Source: Aminobacterium sp. MB27-C1 (lineage in GTDB: Bacteria; Synergistota; Synergistia; Synergistales; Aminobacteriaceae). Taken from it: a DNA stretch of 64,000 nt. The stretch lies in the NCBI RefSeq assembly GCF_030908405.1, contig NZ_CP133089.1, forward strand, positions 1 through 64,000, given 5' to 3'. Positions 27,294-37,144 of the stretch are shown piece after piece. The notes beneath the pieces were generated by a model, which was given only the letters and a program-made list of their open reading frames with translations, did no database searches and was not told the DNA's origin. The position numbers and the translations under genes were made by a program. Position 1 is the stretch's first letter; the number at the start of each line of letters is the position of its first letter.

Positions 27294-28525
27294 ACTTTTC
27301 CTCCTACAAGAATCCATCCCCAGGCGATAAAAAGAGTTGCCAGTGTAACGGGAATGCCGAGTCGTGCGTGGTCTTTCCATGATATGGAAAGTCCCATCTC
27401 TCTGGCTCCATTTATAACAATAATATTAGCAATACTTCCAACGACGAGTAGATTTCCTGCAAATGTACTGCTGAGGGCTAAGATTGGTCCAGCCATATGA
27501 GTCTTTGCGAGGGGAAGAAGGAGCATTGTTGCAGGAACATTTGAAACCATATTCGAGAGAGTAGCTGTACACCAGAATAGCCAGCTCGGATGGTGTAAAG
27601 AAATTCCAACATAGTGGAGACCTCTTTCTATAGCGTCAAGTCCTCCGACTTTGGCGAAGGCTCCATTGATAATGAACAGTCCAATGAAAAGAATGATTAG
27701 CTGCCAATCAACTAGATTAAGCGCTTTGTGAGAAGCCATTGTTCTGCTTGTAAGAAGAATGGCGGCAGCTCCTAAAGCAATGTAGTCTCGGGGGAGAGGG
27801 GAAAAGAGGAACAGGAGCATAACCCCGCTAAGTATCGTAATTCCTTTTACAGTTTGCCAAGCATGAAAAGGAAGTTCAACATTTTGAGGCAAAGAAAGGT
27901 GTTTATCCCACTTTTTTCTATATAGTAGGCATACAAGCCCCCAAAGAGTAAGAAGAGAAAGTCCCACAGGTAGAAGGACAAAAAACATATAATGAGCAAA
28001 AGGAAGATTAAGTCCTTGTCCTATAAGCATATTTTGAGGATTGCCGATAAGAGTTAAAGCAGATCCTATATTTGCAGAGCAGGCTAGCGCAAGAAAAAAT
28101 GGAAGAGGGTTCAATTCTTTCCTTATACAAATTTCTCCTAAAACAGGCGTAATTGCAAGGCATACAATATCGTTTGACAGAAGAGCAGAAAGCGACCCTG
28201 ATACAATAATGAGAATAGCCAGAAATTTTTGAGGAGAGCCATTGAAAGCGGCTATTTTCCGGGTTATAAGAGTGTAAAAACCTCCGAGACGAAGTTGAGC
28301 AGAGATAATCATAAATCCGAATAAAAGCATAATAGTAGAGATATCTATATTACATAAAAGTGATTCTTTGGAAAAAGGACCAGCAATAAGCAGAAAAATA
28401 GTTCCGAGTAAAACTATACCTGCTCGGTCGAGAGCTAACTTGGGAAAGCGACCGATGATCATGCCAAGATATACGAGAATGAAAATAACATATACAAGTC
28501 CATTTTCAACCATTAGAGTTGTCAT
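27287..28525 (-). CDS. ArsB/NhaD/SLC13-like ion permease
   Basis: This 412-residue protein with about eleven helices belongs to the ion-transporter superfamily that includes ArsB, NhaD and CitMHS. Characteristic stretches are LLFGFMIISAQLRLGGFYTL, LSALLSNDIVCLAITPVLGE, ANIGSALTLIGNPQNMLIGQ and SNMVSNVPATMLLLPLAKTH, with the two pseudo-symmetric SN-D/SN-P hairpins. The substrate could be arsenite, an organic anion or Na+. The TTA stop overlaps the start of the B12-fold/DUF2284 gene by seven bases, linking their roles. It is divergent from yhaO with a spacer of 35 bases. No arsenate reductase or ArsR is adjacent, so arsenic resistance is only a possibility. Confidence 0.8.
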   Translation of the reverse strand: MTTLMVENGLVYVIFILVYLGMIIGRFPKLALDRAGIVLLGTIFLLIAGPFSKESLLCNIDISTIMLLFGFMIISAQLRLGGFYTLITRKIAAFNGSPQKFLAILIIVSGSLSALLSNDIVCLAITPVLGEICIRKELNPLPFFLALACSANIGSALTLIGNPQNMLIGQGLNLPFAHYMFFVLLPVGLSLLTLWGLVCLLYRKKWDKHLSLPQNVELPFHAWQTVKGITILSGVMLLFLFSPLPRDYIALGAAAILLTSRTMASHKALNLVDWQLIILFIGLFIINGAFAKVGGLDAIERGLHYVGISLHHPSWLFWCTATLSNMVSNVPATMLLLPLAKTHMAGPILALSSTFAGNLLVVGSIANIIVINGAREMGLSISWKDHARLGIPVTLATLFIAWGWILVGGKVW

Positions 28526-28560
28526 GTAGAAGAGTCTAGCAGAAGATAGGAGGCAATAAA

Positions 28561-29874
28561 ATGGGACTCCAACAAGATTTTACTTTTCTTCATTGTGCTG
28601 ATTTACATCTAGATAGTCCTTTTCGAGGAATTCGCTCATATTCGCCAGTTATTGCTCAAAAATTGAGTAAAGCTGTATTTCGTTCTTTTGAAAGGATTAT
28701 AGATTTAGCACTTCAGGAAAAAGTAGATTTTGTACTTCTTGCAGGGGACCTTTATGATAGCGCAGATCGAAGTCTTAGTGCTCAGATTGCTCTCAGAGAG
28801 CAACTTGTTCGCTTAAGTTATGCCGGAATTTCTGCCTATATAGTTCATGGAAACCATGATCCTCTCAATGGAGACCAGGCAAAACTAGCCCTTCCTGATA
28901 AGGTCTTTCGTTTTAAGAATGAGGTAGAAGTTTTTCCATTGCAGACAAAAGATGGTTTGAACATTGGCAATATTATTGGATATAGCTATCCAGAGAGTGA
29001 AGAGAATAAGAATATTGCTCGTAAAATGGCGGAATCTATTCAGGGTGCAGAAGGTTTTAATATAGCTCTTCTTCACTGCAATGCAGGCGGAATACAAGAT
29101 TACGCGAATTATGCTCCTTGTGTTCTCGATGACCTCCGACAATCTTCAATAGATTATTGGGCTTTAGGGCATATCCATAGACCTCTTGTAATATCTCGGC
29201 AAGATCCTGTTGTTGTTTATCCAGGAACGATTCAGGGAAGAAGTATTCGTGAGACAGGGGCTCATGGATGCTATCTTGTAAAAGTCAGTGCAGGAAGGGC
29301 AATTCAATCTATTTTTTGTCCCACGGATCAGATTCGTTGGGAAGAAGAAGAAATAGATACCTCTCATTTAGAATCAGATCAAGATATTTTTGAAGCCCTC
29401 CATGCACTTCGAGAAAAACATCGGACAATAGCTGAGAAAAGAGGCATTATGCTTCGAGTTACTCTTACAGGGAATACATCTCTTTCCCGCCGTTTATCAC
29501 GCGAAGGGTATTTGGAAGAAATGGCTGAAGAACTTAATAAAACAGAAGAAACGCTTTCTGATTTTGTTTGGTTTGAACGCATTCAGAATAGAGTGCATCC
29601 ACTCTATCCAATAGAAAATATGCGGAAGACAGAATCATTTATTGGTGATTTTATTCGTGAAATGGATACTTTCAAGTCAGAATGTTGCGGCAGAGAAAAC
29701 TTTTTCTCCGTTATAGATGAAGCACTTGGAACCACACGGTGGAGAGGCAGAGAACTTGATTCTTTTTTAGAAGAACTTAGCGCAGAAGAAATAAGAGAAA
29801 TTGTTGAAAAAGCAATGGTACAAGGATTAGATGGGTTGCTTCAAGGGGAGGATAACCTCTTATGCGATTTGTAG
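28561..29874 (+). CDS. YhaO-type metallophosphoesterase (SbcD-like DNA repair nuclease)
   Basis: The 437-residue protein is a calcineurin-type metallophosphoesterase of the SbcD/Mre11 group. Metal ligands appear in order as CADLHLDSPF, LAGDLYDSAD, VHGNHDP, ALLHCNAG and WALGHIHRP. The C-terminal half (residues 270-437) is the family's capping and partner-binding region. AGGAGGC lies six bases before the ATG. It overlaps the following YhaN-type ATPase by 13 bases, the arrangement seen for yhaO-yhaN in Bacillus. The pair should act as an SMC-like ATPase-nuclease on DNA ends. It is divergent from the ion permease. Confidence 0.88.
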   Translation: MGLQQDFTFLHCADLHLDSPFRGIRSYSPVIAQKLSKAVFRSFERIIDLALQEKVDFVLLAGDLYDSADRSLSAQIALREQLVRLSYAGISAYIVHGNHDPLNGDQAKLALPDKVFRFKNEVEVFPLQTKDGLNIGNIIGYSYPESEENKNIARKMAESIQGAEGFNIALLHCNAGGIQDYANYAPCVLDDLRQSSIDYWALGHIHRPLVISRQDPVVVYPGTIQGRSIRETGAHGCYLVKVSAGRAIQSIFCPTDQIRWEEEEIDTSHLESDQDIFEALHALREKHRTIAEKRGIMLRVTLTGNTSLSRRLSREGYLEEMAEELNKTEETLSDFVWFERIQNRVHPLYPIENMRKTESFIGDFIREMDTFKSECCGRENFFSVIDEALGTTRWRGRELDSFLEELSAEEIREIVEKAMVQGLDGLLQGEDNLLCDL

Positions 29875-32800
29875 AATTCAATATTGAAGGTTTTGGTCAG
29901 TTAAAAAATGTAACGGGTCGTTTCCCTCCAGGGTTATCCCTCATTCTTGGAGAGAATGAAAGTGGCAAAACAACCCTTATGAATTTCTTTCGCTATTGTC
30001 TTTTCGGGTGTCCTGACGGGCGTTCAAATCGTAATTTATATCTTCCTCTAGATGGAGGAAATCAACGAGGGCAGTTAACTATAGAAGCTTTCAATGGAGA
30101 GTCTTTGTGTTTGAGCATGAACGGGAAAAAAATTAGTTTTTCAGAAAAAAACAGAAAAAGGACAATAGAAGACATTTTAGGATATATAGATCAAGAAGCG
30201 TATGAGCGTATTTTTGCTATTGGGCTTGAAGATATGCAAAAAATCAAGCCACTTAACGAACAAGCAATACAGAGTCGTTTCTTTTCTGCCGGAGCTGGTT
30301 TGGGAACGGCCTCTCTCCCCGCATTCATTTCTTCACTTTTAGAAAGAGAGAAAAAACTTTATAAAGAGCAAGGTCGTGGGCGGTCTTCGACGGAAGTAAA
30401 TATTCTTTTAGAGAAAATAAGGGGAGCGAATAAGCGTATAGAAAGTCTTCAACAGTATAAAGATGAGTATCTTCAAAAAAAGAAAGAGATAGAAGCAAAT
30501 AGTCTTGGCATAGAAAAAATACGCAAAGAACTCTCATCTCTTTATCATGATGTATCTCTTGTTGAATGGGCAGAGAAAGCACGCACCCCGTGGGTAGAGA
30601 TGCTTGAAGCCCAAAAAAAATTGAAGAAGATACAGTTTGCTATTTCTTTTCCTGATGATGGTTGCCAACGTTTTCTTGAGATGCAGAATGAAGAAATAAA
30701 AAGAAAAGAAGAATTGGAAGAACTTGAGACGAAAACATGCAAACTTGAAGAGAGATTGAAAGAGTTTGACCTCCCTTCCATTGAAAAAGTTCTTCAGTGC
30801 AAAGAGAGTATTCGTTCTATTTCACAAGACAGAAACAGAATAGTTCGAGAAGAGGAGTGTATTAAAAGAAAAGGGGATGAAATTGAAGATGATGAGCTAC
30901 ATCTTGTAAAAAAAATAAAAGAACTGTGTAAAGATTGGACAGTAAACGATCTGGAGTCTTTAGATGTTTCCTTTAGTATATCGAAAAAAGGAAGCGACAT
31001 AAAAGAAAAAAACGACAAACTTGAGCTTCAATACTTAACGAGAAACGAGGCACTAGAACAGGCACAAAAAGAATTAGAGGGGAAAAAGAGTCTTTATTTA
31101 TCGCATGAAAACCAGGTAGAAAAAAGGAAGGAACAATTGCCCCCCATGTCTGTTGAAGAAATAAAAAAGAGCAGGTCAATTTTGCGACAAATTGTAAAAG
31201 AGCGAGATCAACTTCAAGCTCAAATGGAAGCAGAAGCAAAGAATATAGATATTTTATTGTCAAAAATGAAATATAAAAATTTGAGTTTTTTGATGATTCT
31301 TTTGGGATTTGTAATGTTAGTCTTAGGCTTTTTTGGTACGTGGTCCCCATCTTTTATAGTTGGGAGTACGCTTTTTGTTGCAGCTTTTACTCTTTTGATA
31401 CCGTACATTCGCGCAAAACGGGAAATCATAATTAAAGAAGATTTTTCTTCTTCTTTACAAAAAAGAGATAAGGAGCAAGAAAAGGAGTTTCTTAGAAGGC
31501 TGCAAGAGATAAACTTCCTTTCTTCTCCACAAGAATCTGTATGCTTTGAAGAAGTAGAAGAATATATCGATAGTTGTTTTGAGAATGTACAAGCATATTT
31601 GCAATCCCTACAGCTGCGAGATGCTTTTGCAGAGGAGGTAGCATCTTGCGAAAAGAAAATGAATCATTGTCAGAGAGAACTTGATGAAACAGCAGACCTT
31701 TTACACAATCTCAGACAAGAATGGACTTCTTTTCTTGAAGAAACAGGTTCTCCTAAACAGTTGAAAATTGAGCATTGGAGTGAATTTGAAAGTCATATAA
31801 AACAGCTTCGCCAGAATCTTGAAAAAATTAAGGAGATGAAAAAAGATTACTCTTCCTCACAGGAATATATTGAGAAAAAAAGAAGACAACTTCAAACTAT
31901 ATTAGAAGTTTTGCCGTTGTCTTCCGTTTTTGAAAATAGCTCTCTTGTCTCTTGTATCGACACTCTTACTTCTTTGCTTGATGAGACTGAGCTACAAAAA
32001 GAGAAACTAACGGCTATAAAAATAGAAAAAGAGCAGTTAATAGAGTCTCACAAGAGAAACGTTCTTTTTTTGAGTCAAATTCAAGAAAGTAAGTTAAAGC
32101 TTTTCGAAGAAACAGGTGTCAGAAATGAGAATGAATTTACAAATATGGCTGAAAAATGGCAAGAAGCCAAGAAATTAAAAGAGGCAATTGAAAATAATAA
32201 AATGTCTCTTCTTGCTATATCTGGTGGAAAAGAATATCTAGAGCAGGTTCTAAGTCAACTTGAAAAAAGATCTCCGGCAGAAGCCCATCTCTATAAACAG
32301 GAGAAAGAGGAGAAAAAAGGATTCCTTGCAGATAAATTAGAAGAACTAAACCAAAAACAAGGTCATTTGAAAAATAGGCTCGAAGAACTCGAAAAAAATA
32401 AAGAACTTGGTGGGCTATTCTTAGAAAGAGAAGCGTTAACAGAAGAACTTCGACGTACTTTGAAAGAATGGCTATCCGTTGTTATATGTCGCTATGTTCT
32501 GGAACAAACCCGGCAAAAACATGAAAAAGAAAGACAACCGGAAGTTTTTAAAAAGGCAGGAAAATACTTGCAACTTATGACGGATGATAGATATACGCTT
32601 CTTTCTACAGCTTCGGAGCAGGGAGGCTTTTCAGTGGAACTAGAAGAAAAAAACGGATTGCTTCGCAAAAAAGAAGATATTTGGAGCAGTGGTCTTGCCG
32701 ATCAAGTCTATCTCTCTATTCGGCTTGCTTTGGCGACTCTTTATGGGAAAAGGATGGAACCTCTTCCTCTTGTTCTTGATGACGTTCTTGTTCGTTTTGA

Positions 32801-32987
32801 TGAGAAAAGACAGATAGGTGCTCTAAAAGCACTTATGGAAATTGCATTACACCAACAAGTGCTCCTTTTCTCATGTCGAAGAGATTTAGTAAACATTTTT
32901 TATCAAGCTAAGGAAAATTTAGAAAATAATGTCAGTGTTTTTACAATGAATAACGGTAGTTTTTCTCATTTAGAGGATGTAGTATGA
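29862..32987 (+). CDS. YhaN-type SMC-like ATPase with membrane hairpin in the coiled coil
   Basis: The 1041-residue partner of the nuclease has a Walker A motif near residue 31 (GENESGKTTLMNFF), a Q-loop region, two long coiled-coil arms (about 180-465 and 530-870), and a C-terminal ABC signature (WSSGLADQVYLSIRLALATL) with Walker B (PLVLDDVLVRFDEKR). Where SbcC/Rad50 has a zinc hook, this protein has two hydrophobic helices at about residues 472-516 (FLMILLGFVMLVLGFFGTW, then FIVGSTLFVAAFTLLIPYI), so the coil tip is probably anchored in the membrane. No CxxC hook is visible. It overlaps the nuclease gene by 13 bases and precedes the response regulator by 7. Confidence 0.88.
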   Translation: MRFVEFNIEGFGQLKNVTGRFPPGLSLILGENESGKTTLMNFFRYCLFGCPDGRSNRNLYLPLDGGNQRGQLTIEAFNGESLCLSMNGKKISFSEKNRKRTIEDILGYIDQEAYERIFAIGLEDMQKIKPLNEQAIQSRFFSAGAGLGTASLPAFISSLLEREKKLYKEQGRGRSSTEVNILLEKIRGANKRIESLQQYKDEYLQKKKEIEANSLGIEKIRKELSSLYHDVSLVEWAEKARTPWVEMLEAQKKLKKIQFAISFPDDGCQRFLEMQNEEIKRKEELEELETKTCKLEERLKEFDLPSIEKVLQCKESIRSISQDRNRIVREEECIKRKGDEIEDDELHLVKKIKELCKDWTVNDLESLDVSFSISKKGSDIKEKNDKLELQYLTRNEALEQAQKELEGKKSLYLSHENQVEKRKEQLPPMSVEEIKKSRSILRQIVKERDQLQAQMEAEAKNIDILLSKMKYKNLSFLMILLGFVMLVLGFFGTWSPSFIVGSTLFVAAFTLLIPYIRAKREIIIKEDFSSSLQKRDKEQEKEFLRRLQEINFLSSPQESVCFEEVEEYIDSCFENVQAYLQSLQLRDAFAEEVASCEKKMNHCQRELDETADLLHNLRQEWTSFLEETGSPKQLKIEHWSEFESHIKQLRQNLEKIKEMKKDYSSSQEYIEKKRRQLQTILEVLPLSSVFENSSLVSCIDTLTSLLDETELQKEKLTAIKIEKEQLIESHKRNVLFLSQIQESKLKLFEETGVRNENEFTNMAEKWQEAKKLKEAIENNKMSLLAISGGKEYLEQVLSQLEKRSPAEAHLYKQEKEEKKGFLADKLEELNQKQGHLKNRLEELEKNKELGGLFLEREALTEELRRTLKEWLSVVICRYVLEQTRQKHEKERQPEVFKKAGKYLQLMTDDRYTLLSTASEQGGFSVELEEKNGLLRKKEDIWSSGLADQVYLSIRLALATLYGKRMEPLPLVLDDVLVRFDEKRQIGALKALMEIALHQQVLLFSCRRDLVNIFYQAKENLENNVSVFTMNNGSFSHLEDVV

Positions 32988-32994
32988 TGTAAAA

Positions 32995-33681
32995 ATGACT
33001 CCAGTATGGATTGCTCTTTATGATCCAGATCCGAAGGCTCTTTCTATAACATACAACGTTGTGGGTTCTGTCGAAGGAATAGAAATAGTTGGTCATGGGG
33101 ATACGATCTCTCGTTTTGAGCAGATATTAAACCGATATTCTGTGAACCTCGCTATTATAGATCCTTTTAGTTCTGAAGAGAGCTTTGAGCAGTTAGCTGT
33201 TCTTTTTCAGGATCTCAGGCCTAAGGTTGATGTTATAGTTGTTTCCCATGAACTTGGGGGAGACTCCATTGTTAGTGCATTTCGTATGGGAGCTTTCGAT
33301 TATATTGCCAAACCTTTTACATATGAACGGTACCGAGAAAGTTTATACAGATATCGTTGTTACCATTCTTTTCTTGTCAATACTTCCCCAAAATGGAATC
33401 AAAAAAATATTGATCTTTTAAAACGAATTCGAATGTCATCTCACTTTACATCTCAAGGTCTACCCAAAGGACTTCATAATGAGACTCTTTCTCGTATACG
33501 AGACGTTTTACGGCAAACCAACGTTCCCTTATCTGCGTCAGATATCGCTAAAAAAACGAAATTAGCCCGGTCAACTGTTTGGAAATATTTATCGTATTTA
33601 TGCCAAATTGGTGAAGTAATGAGTTTCAATCAATACACGCCGAAAGGGCGCCCCCTCCGTTTATATTCTTTACTGCATTGA
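32995..33681 (+). CDS. Orphan response regulator, CitB/DcuR-like
   Basis: The 228-residue protein has a receiver domain with the acidic pair Asp10/Asp12 (ALYDPDP), a phospho-acceptor Asp56 (AIIDPFS), Ser in VIVVSHE and the Lys of YIAKPFTYERY, so phosphorylation looks possible. The C-terminal 75 residues contain a helix-turn-helix (SASDIAKKTKLARSTVWKYL) and a wing with TPKGRPLRLYSLL, as in CitB/DcuR regulators of organic-acid metabolism. No histidine kinase is adjacent. The ATG follows the yhaN stop by 7 bases with only a weak ribosome site, suggesting translational coupling. Its operonic link to a DNA-repair pair is unusual. Confidence 0.78.
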   Translation: MTPVWIALYDPDPKALSITYNVVGSVEGIEIVGHGDTISRFEQILNRYSVNLAIIDPFSSEESFEQLAVLFQDLRPKVDVIVVSHELGGDSIVSAFRMGAFDYIAKPFTYERYRESLYRYRCYHSFLVNTSPKWNQKNIDLLKRIRMSSHFTSQGLPKGLHNETLSRIRDVLRQTNVPLSASDIAKKTKLARSTVWKYLSYLCQIGEVMSFNQYTPKGRPLRLYSLLH

Positions 33682-33808
33682 TGACAAAAAGAACTAAAAT
33701 AAAACAAAAAGAACTAAAATTGTTTTCCCACACTTTCTTTGATTAAATATGCCTTTAAGTTCGTCTTTATGGTGGACAATGTATATTGTATTTTTGGAGG
33801 GGAAAGAA

Positions 33809-35923
33809 GTGGGATTCAACAGGTTGGGAACACGCATCGTTGCTCTTGTCGTAGGCTTTTTAATAATAAGTGTGGGGATAATCGCAGTTGGTTCTGTAAG
33901 AATCAGTAGTCGCGGTTTAACGAACATGTCGATTTATTACGAATCAGCAGTAGCAAAGGAAAATGCAGAAAATCTCAATGGTGTTTTTATGGAATTTACA
34001 CAAGCTGTTCGAGATATCCAGAATAATGTTGCTGCGTACTTCGATAAAAGCGATATGGCTTCAATTCCATCGCAATGGTCTGCATTTACATCGGATATTT
34101 CTTTAATTCTTCAACTTTTAGCAGAGGATTTTCCTCATGTGAGACAAGTCTTTATTACCTTAAACCCCGAAGTTTTAAAGACGCAAATGATATGTGATTT
34201 AACACTATCTCGTAAAGATGCAAAATCTTCTTTTAAATCTATTGAGGATAGTGAAAGTATTACAAATTTGCTTAATCGCAATAACCCTGAGACAGAGTGG
34301 TTTTGGGGAGCTTTGGATAGTAAAAAACCAGTATGGGGAGACCCACAAGAGGCAAATGGCATGTATGTTATGACTCTTTCTATGCCAGTATTGAAAGATG
34401 GCAAAGTCTTTGCCGTAGTGGGGATGGATTTTGACGCGCAATTTATTCCTGACAAGCTACGGGAAGAAAAAATTTATGATACGGGATATGTGTGGCTTTT
34501 GAATGAAGAAGGAAATTTCCTTTACCATCCTGTCGAGGCCTTTATGGGCAAAGGGCTGGATGAGATAGAGAATGGTTACTACGCCCAATATTGGGATCAA
34601 ATAAAACGAGAGCCCCAGGGGCGTTTCAAATCAAAGTTGCGTGGAGATATTATTGCTGTTTCTTACGCAACCCTTCCCAATGGAATGGTTTTAGGTACTC
34701 AGGCTTCGGCATCAGAAGCCCTTGCTCCAGTAGCTGCTTTAAAGAAGGCTACCCTTCTTATTGCGGTTGTTGTTTTATTCGTGGCGATTATCATAACGTC
34801 ATGGGTTATCAGAAAAATGACAAAGCCTCTGCAGGATGTGGCCAAAAAGGCTCTATATATTACAGAGAATAGCGATCTTTCTGTTCGACTAGAGACAGAC
34901 TCGAAAATAGTAGAAATAAGGGCAATAGTAGACGCGCTCAACGCTATGGTCGTAGGCATATCTGGCATAGTTTCTGCAATTGTGAGAAGCTCGAAAACAG
35001 TTTTGAACAAGGCTGAAGATATGAGCGCTGCCTCAGAGGAGTCTGCTGCTGCTGTAGAGCAGGTTTCTGAATTGGTTAAACAGTCAGAAATGAAAACACA
35101 AGATTCTGCTGCTGCCACACAGCAGGCTAATGCAGGCATTCAAGAAGTTGCTGCCGCTGCCCAGACAGGAGCAAAAGCTGCATCTGAAGCTGGAGAAAGC
35201 GCAGTAAATATTGCTAATGCAGCTGAACGAGGCGGAGATGCGGTACGAAAAATGAGCACTCTGATCGACGAAACATCGACTGCTGGGGGTAATGTCGGTC
35301 AGGCTATTCGTCTTCTTGCCGATACTGTCGAGAAAATATCAAGTTTTGTCAGTACTATTACCGCTATTGCAGATCAGACGAATTTACTCGCATTAAATGC
35401 TGCCATTGAGGCTGCAAGAGCTGGCGATGCGGGCAGAGGTTTTGCTGTTGTAGCAGAGGAAGTTCGTAAACTTGCCGAGGAATCGGCGAAATCTGCGGAA
35501 GAAGTAAATCACGTTATTATTGAAATTAGCGAAAGAAGTCGAAAAGCGCTGACTGACCAGGAAGGTGCAGAAAAATACATGGTTCAATTGGTGCAAGAGG
35601 CAAAAGAGACTAAAGATATTATTGATCATGTTGTTGTTCAGGTTGCCCAGGTTTCGGATCATGTCCAGAGCATTGCAGCTACGATGGAAGAACAATCCGC
35701 AAGTGCAGAGGAGATGACAGCTGGAATGGATAGCGTTGCACGTACGGGACAGGAAATATCTGATCAAATGAAGCAGATTACTCAGGCAACTGAGGATCAG
35801 GCCAAAGTAACAGAGTCTATTGCTCAGTCGGCAGAAGAGATGGTTACTCTCAGCCGTGCAATGGAAGATGCCGTTGCTCGTTTTAAATTAGAAGAGGAAG
35901 AAAAGTCTTTAGCTACCTTATAG
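33809..35923 (+). CDS. Methyl-accepting chemotaxis protein with dCache sensor
   Basis: The roughly 704-residue chemoreceptor has an N-terminal membrane helix ([20 protein letters not shown]), a periplasmic double-Cache domain ([58 protein letters not shown]), a second helix near residue 330 ([20 protein letters not shown]), a HAMP domain ([20 protein letters not shown]) and the MCP signalling coil with the conserved tip [41 protein letters not shown] start it at GTG 33809 behind GGAGGGG; an upstream ATG lacks a ribosome site. No che genes are nearby. It ends at a strong terminator. The Cache domain suggests amino-acid or organic-acid sensing. Confidence 0.93.
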   Translation: MGFNRLGTRIVALVVGFLIISVGIIAVGSVRISSRGLTNMSIYYESAVAKENAENLNGVFMEFTQAVRDIQNNVAAYFDKSDMASIPSQWSAFTSDISLILQLLAEDFPHVRQVFITLNPEVLKTQMICDLTLSRKDAKSSFKSIEDSESITNLLNRNNPETEWFWGALDSKKPVWGDPQEANGMYVMTLSMPVLKDGKVFAVVGMDFDAQFIPDKLREEKIYDTGYVWLLNEEGNFLYHPVEAFMGKGLDEIENGYYAQYWDQIKREPQGRFKSKLRGDIIAVSYATLPNGMVLGTQASASEALAPVAALKKATLLIAVVVLFVAIIITSWVIRKMTKPLQDVAKKALYITENSDLSVRLETDSKIVEIRAIVDALNAMVVGISGIVSAIVRSSKTVLNKAEDMSAASEESAAAVEQVSELVKQSEMKTQDSAAATQQANAGIQEVAAAAQTGAKAASEAGESAVNIANAAERGGDAVRKMSTLIDETSTAGGNVGQAIRLLADTVEKISSFVSTITAIADQTNLLALNAAIEAARAGDAGRGFAVVAEEVRKLAEESAKSAEEVNHVIIEISERSRKALTDQEGAEKYMVQLVQEAKETKDIIDHVVVQVAQVSDHVQSIAATMEEQSASAEEMTAGMDSVARTGQEISDQMKQITQATEDQAKVTESIAQSAEEMVTLSRAMEDAVARFKLEEEEKSLATL

Positions 35924-35950
35924 ACAGTCTTGACTGAAACTTTTTCTCTG

Positions 35951-35997
35951 AAGCTACGATGGGACATGTTTATGATAAATCCCATCGTAGCTTTTTT
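35951..35997. terminator. Bidirectional terminator between the chemoreceptor and rpiR-type genes
   Basis: AAGCTACGATGGGA pairs with TCCCATCGTAGCTT around a 19-base loop, followed by a T-run. It lies between convergent genes and its distal end touches the stop codon of the RpiR-family gene. Confidence 0.8.
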
Positions 35998-36895
35998 AAA
36001 CTGAAATATCATTTTTTAACAAGAGCTCACCGAGCTCTTCAAGTTTGGGCCTTGCGTCTTCGGCTTTAACACGTCCAAGTTGAAAAACTAGGGCATCAAT
36101 AATTGTTAAAAGTGTTACTGTTGAATAATGGTTCGTATTTTGTGGAGCAAGAAGCACCACTGAAGCAAGAGGAGCCGCAACATTTGAAAGGTTGTTAGTA
36201 ATGAGTACAACAGGAATTGAATGCTCATGAGCATACTTCACAGCATTAATAGTCCTCTTCGTATAGTGCGGACTTCCCGCCATCAGAGCGATAAGCACAT
36301 CGTTTTCATCCATATCATAAAGTTCATCAAAGAGATTATCCGATCCTGATGCATCCCCAAGATAGATATTTTTAAAGAGTTGGTGTAGCAGTGCATGAAG
36401 ATAAACAGCTAATCCTCGAGTTGAACGGAGTCCGAGAATATAGATTCTCGAAGCTTTTTTTATCGTACGAATCGCTTGAGGAAAGCTTTCTGCTAAATGT
36501 TGGCTATAAAGAGATTGCAAGCTTTGTATATTATCTTTTATTACTTGTTCCAGAACGTTCAAACTTGAATCTCCTGTAATATTCTCTCTCAAACGATCAA
36601 GAGGAGGGGGTGTTGTAGATGAAACAAGCACGTGCTGCAGTTCTTCTTTGAGTGCTGTGTAACTTTTGAATCCAAGGCTTCCTGCTGTTCGAATAACAGT
36701 AGCTGTACTCGTTTGTGTAGCTGCTGCTACTTCCTCAGCTTTCATGAATGCTGTTTGTTGATAGTGGGCAAGAATATAATCGCAGACATTTTTCTGCTGA
36801 GAGGGCAAGTTTTGACGAATGGCCCGTATATGCTCAAAAATATCTTTCCCATTCTCATTTCTATCGATTAAATTTTTGTTTTTCCGATTATGCAT
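35996..36895 (-). CDS. RpiR/MurR-family transcriptional regulator with SIS domain
   Basis: The 299-residue protein has an N-terminal HTH_6 domain (QNLPSQQKNVCDYILAHYQQ, then EEVAAATQTSTATVIRTAGS and LGFKSYTALKEELQ) and a C-terminal SIS domain (SRIYILGLRSTRGLAVYLHA, LIALMAGSPHYTKRTINAVK, PVVLITNN, LAPQNTNHYSTVTLLTIID). RpiR proteins usually sense phosphosugars, but in this setting the ligand may be an amino acid or opine. The ATG at 36895 follows GGGAGG; the upstream in-frame ATG has none. It is divergent from the TRAP operon with a 249-base AT-rich spacer that contains repeated TATCA/TGATA elements, so it probably controls that operon. Confidence 0.87.
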   Translation of the reverse strand: MHNRKNKNLIDRNENGKDIFEHIRAIRQNLPSQQKNVCDYILAHYQQTAFMKAEEVAAATQTSTATVIRTAGSLGFKSYTALKEELQHVLVSSTTPPPLDRLRENITGDSSLNVLEQVIKDNIQSLQSLYSQHLAESFPQAIRTIKKASRIYILGLRSTRGLAVYLHALLHQLFKNIYLGDASGSDNLFDELYDMDENDVLIALMAGSPHYTKRTINAVKYAHEHSIPVVLITNNLSNVAAPLASVVLLAPQNTNHYSTVTLLTIIDALVFQLGRVKAEDARPKLEELGELLLKNDISV

Positions 36896-36954
36896 AATAT
36901 GCCTCCCTTCATTGATGGATAATGTATACTTGAACAAATAACCTGCCGATTATG

Positions 36955-37052
36955 TTGACTTTCGGTGCCAATAAAATTATAGTGTCCGTAATATGAATCT
37001 AGAAATATCATTTTATATCATGTTGATACTTTTATATATCAAAAGATTGATA
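36955..37052 (+). promoter_or_regulatory. Promoter and TATCA/TGATA repeats of the TRAP operon
   Basis: TTGACT at 36955-36960 and TATAGT at 36978-36983 are 17 bases apart. Downstream are two inverted repeats, TATCA-TGT-TGATA at 37016-37028 and TATCA-AAAGAT-TGATA at 37037-37052, plus a further TATCA at 37006. They are candidate operators for the divergent RpiR-type regulator. Confidence 0.45.
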
Positions 37053-37144
37053 AATCTGTTTGTTATTTATATCTCAAATCCCTTTTGTGGCAAAGATCAA
37101 CTTTGTATTTAATAAATATATCATTATTTTAAGGGGGAAAAAGG

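Noticed and set aside
27287-28525. Arsenic resistance operon
   Set aside because: The permease is only superfamily-level similar to ArsB, and no ArsR, ArsC or ArsA lies nearby.
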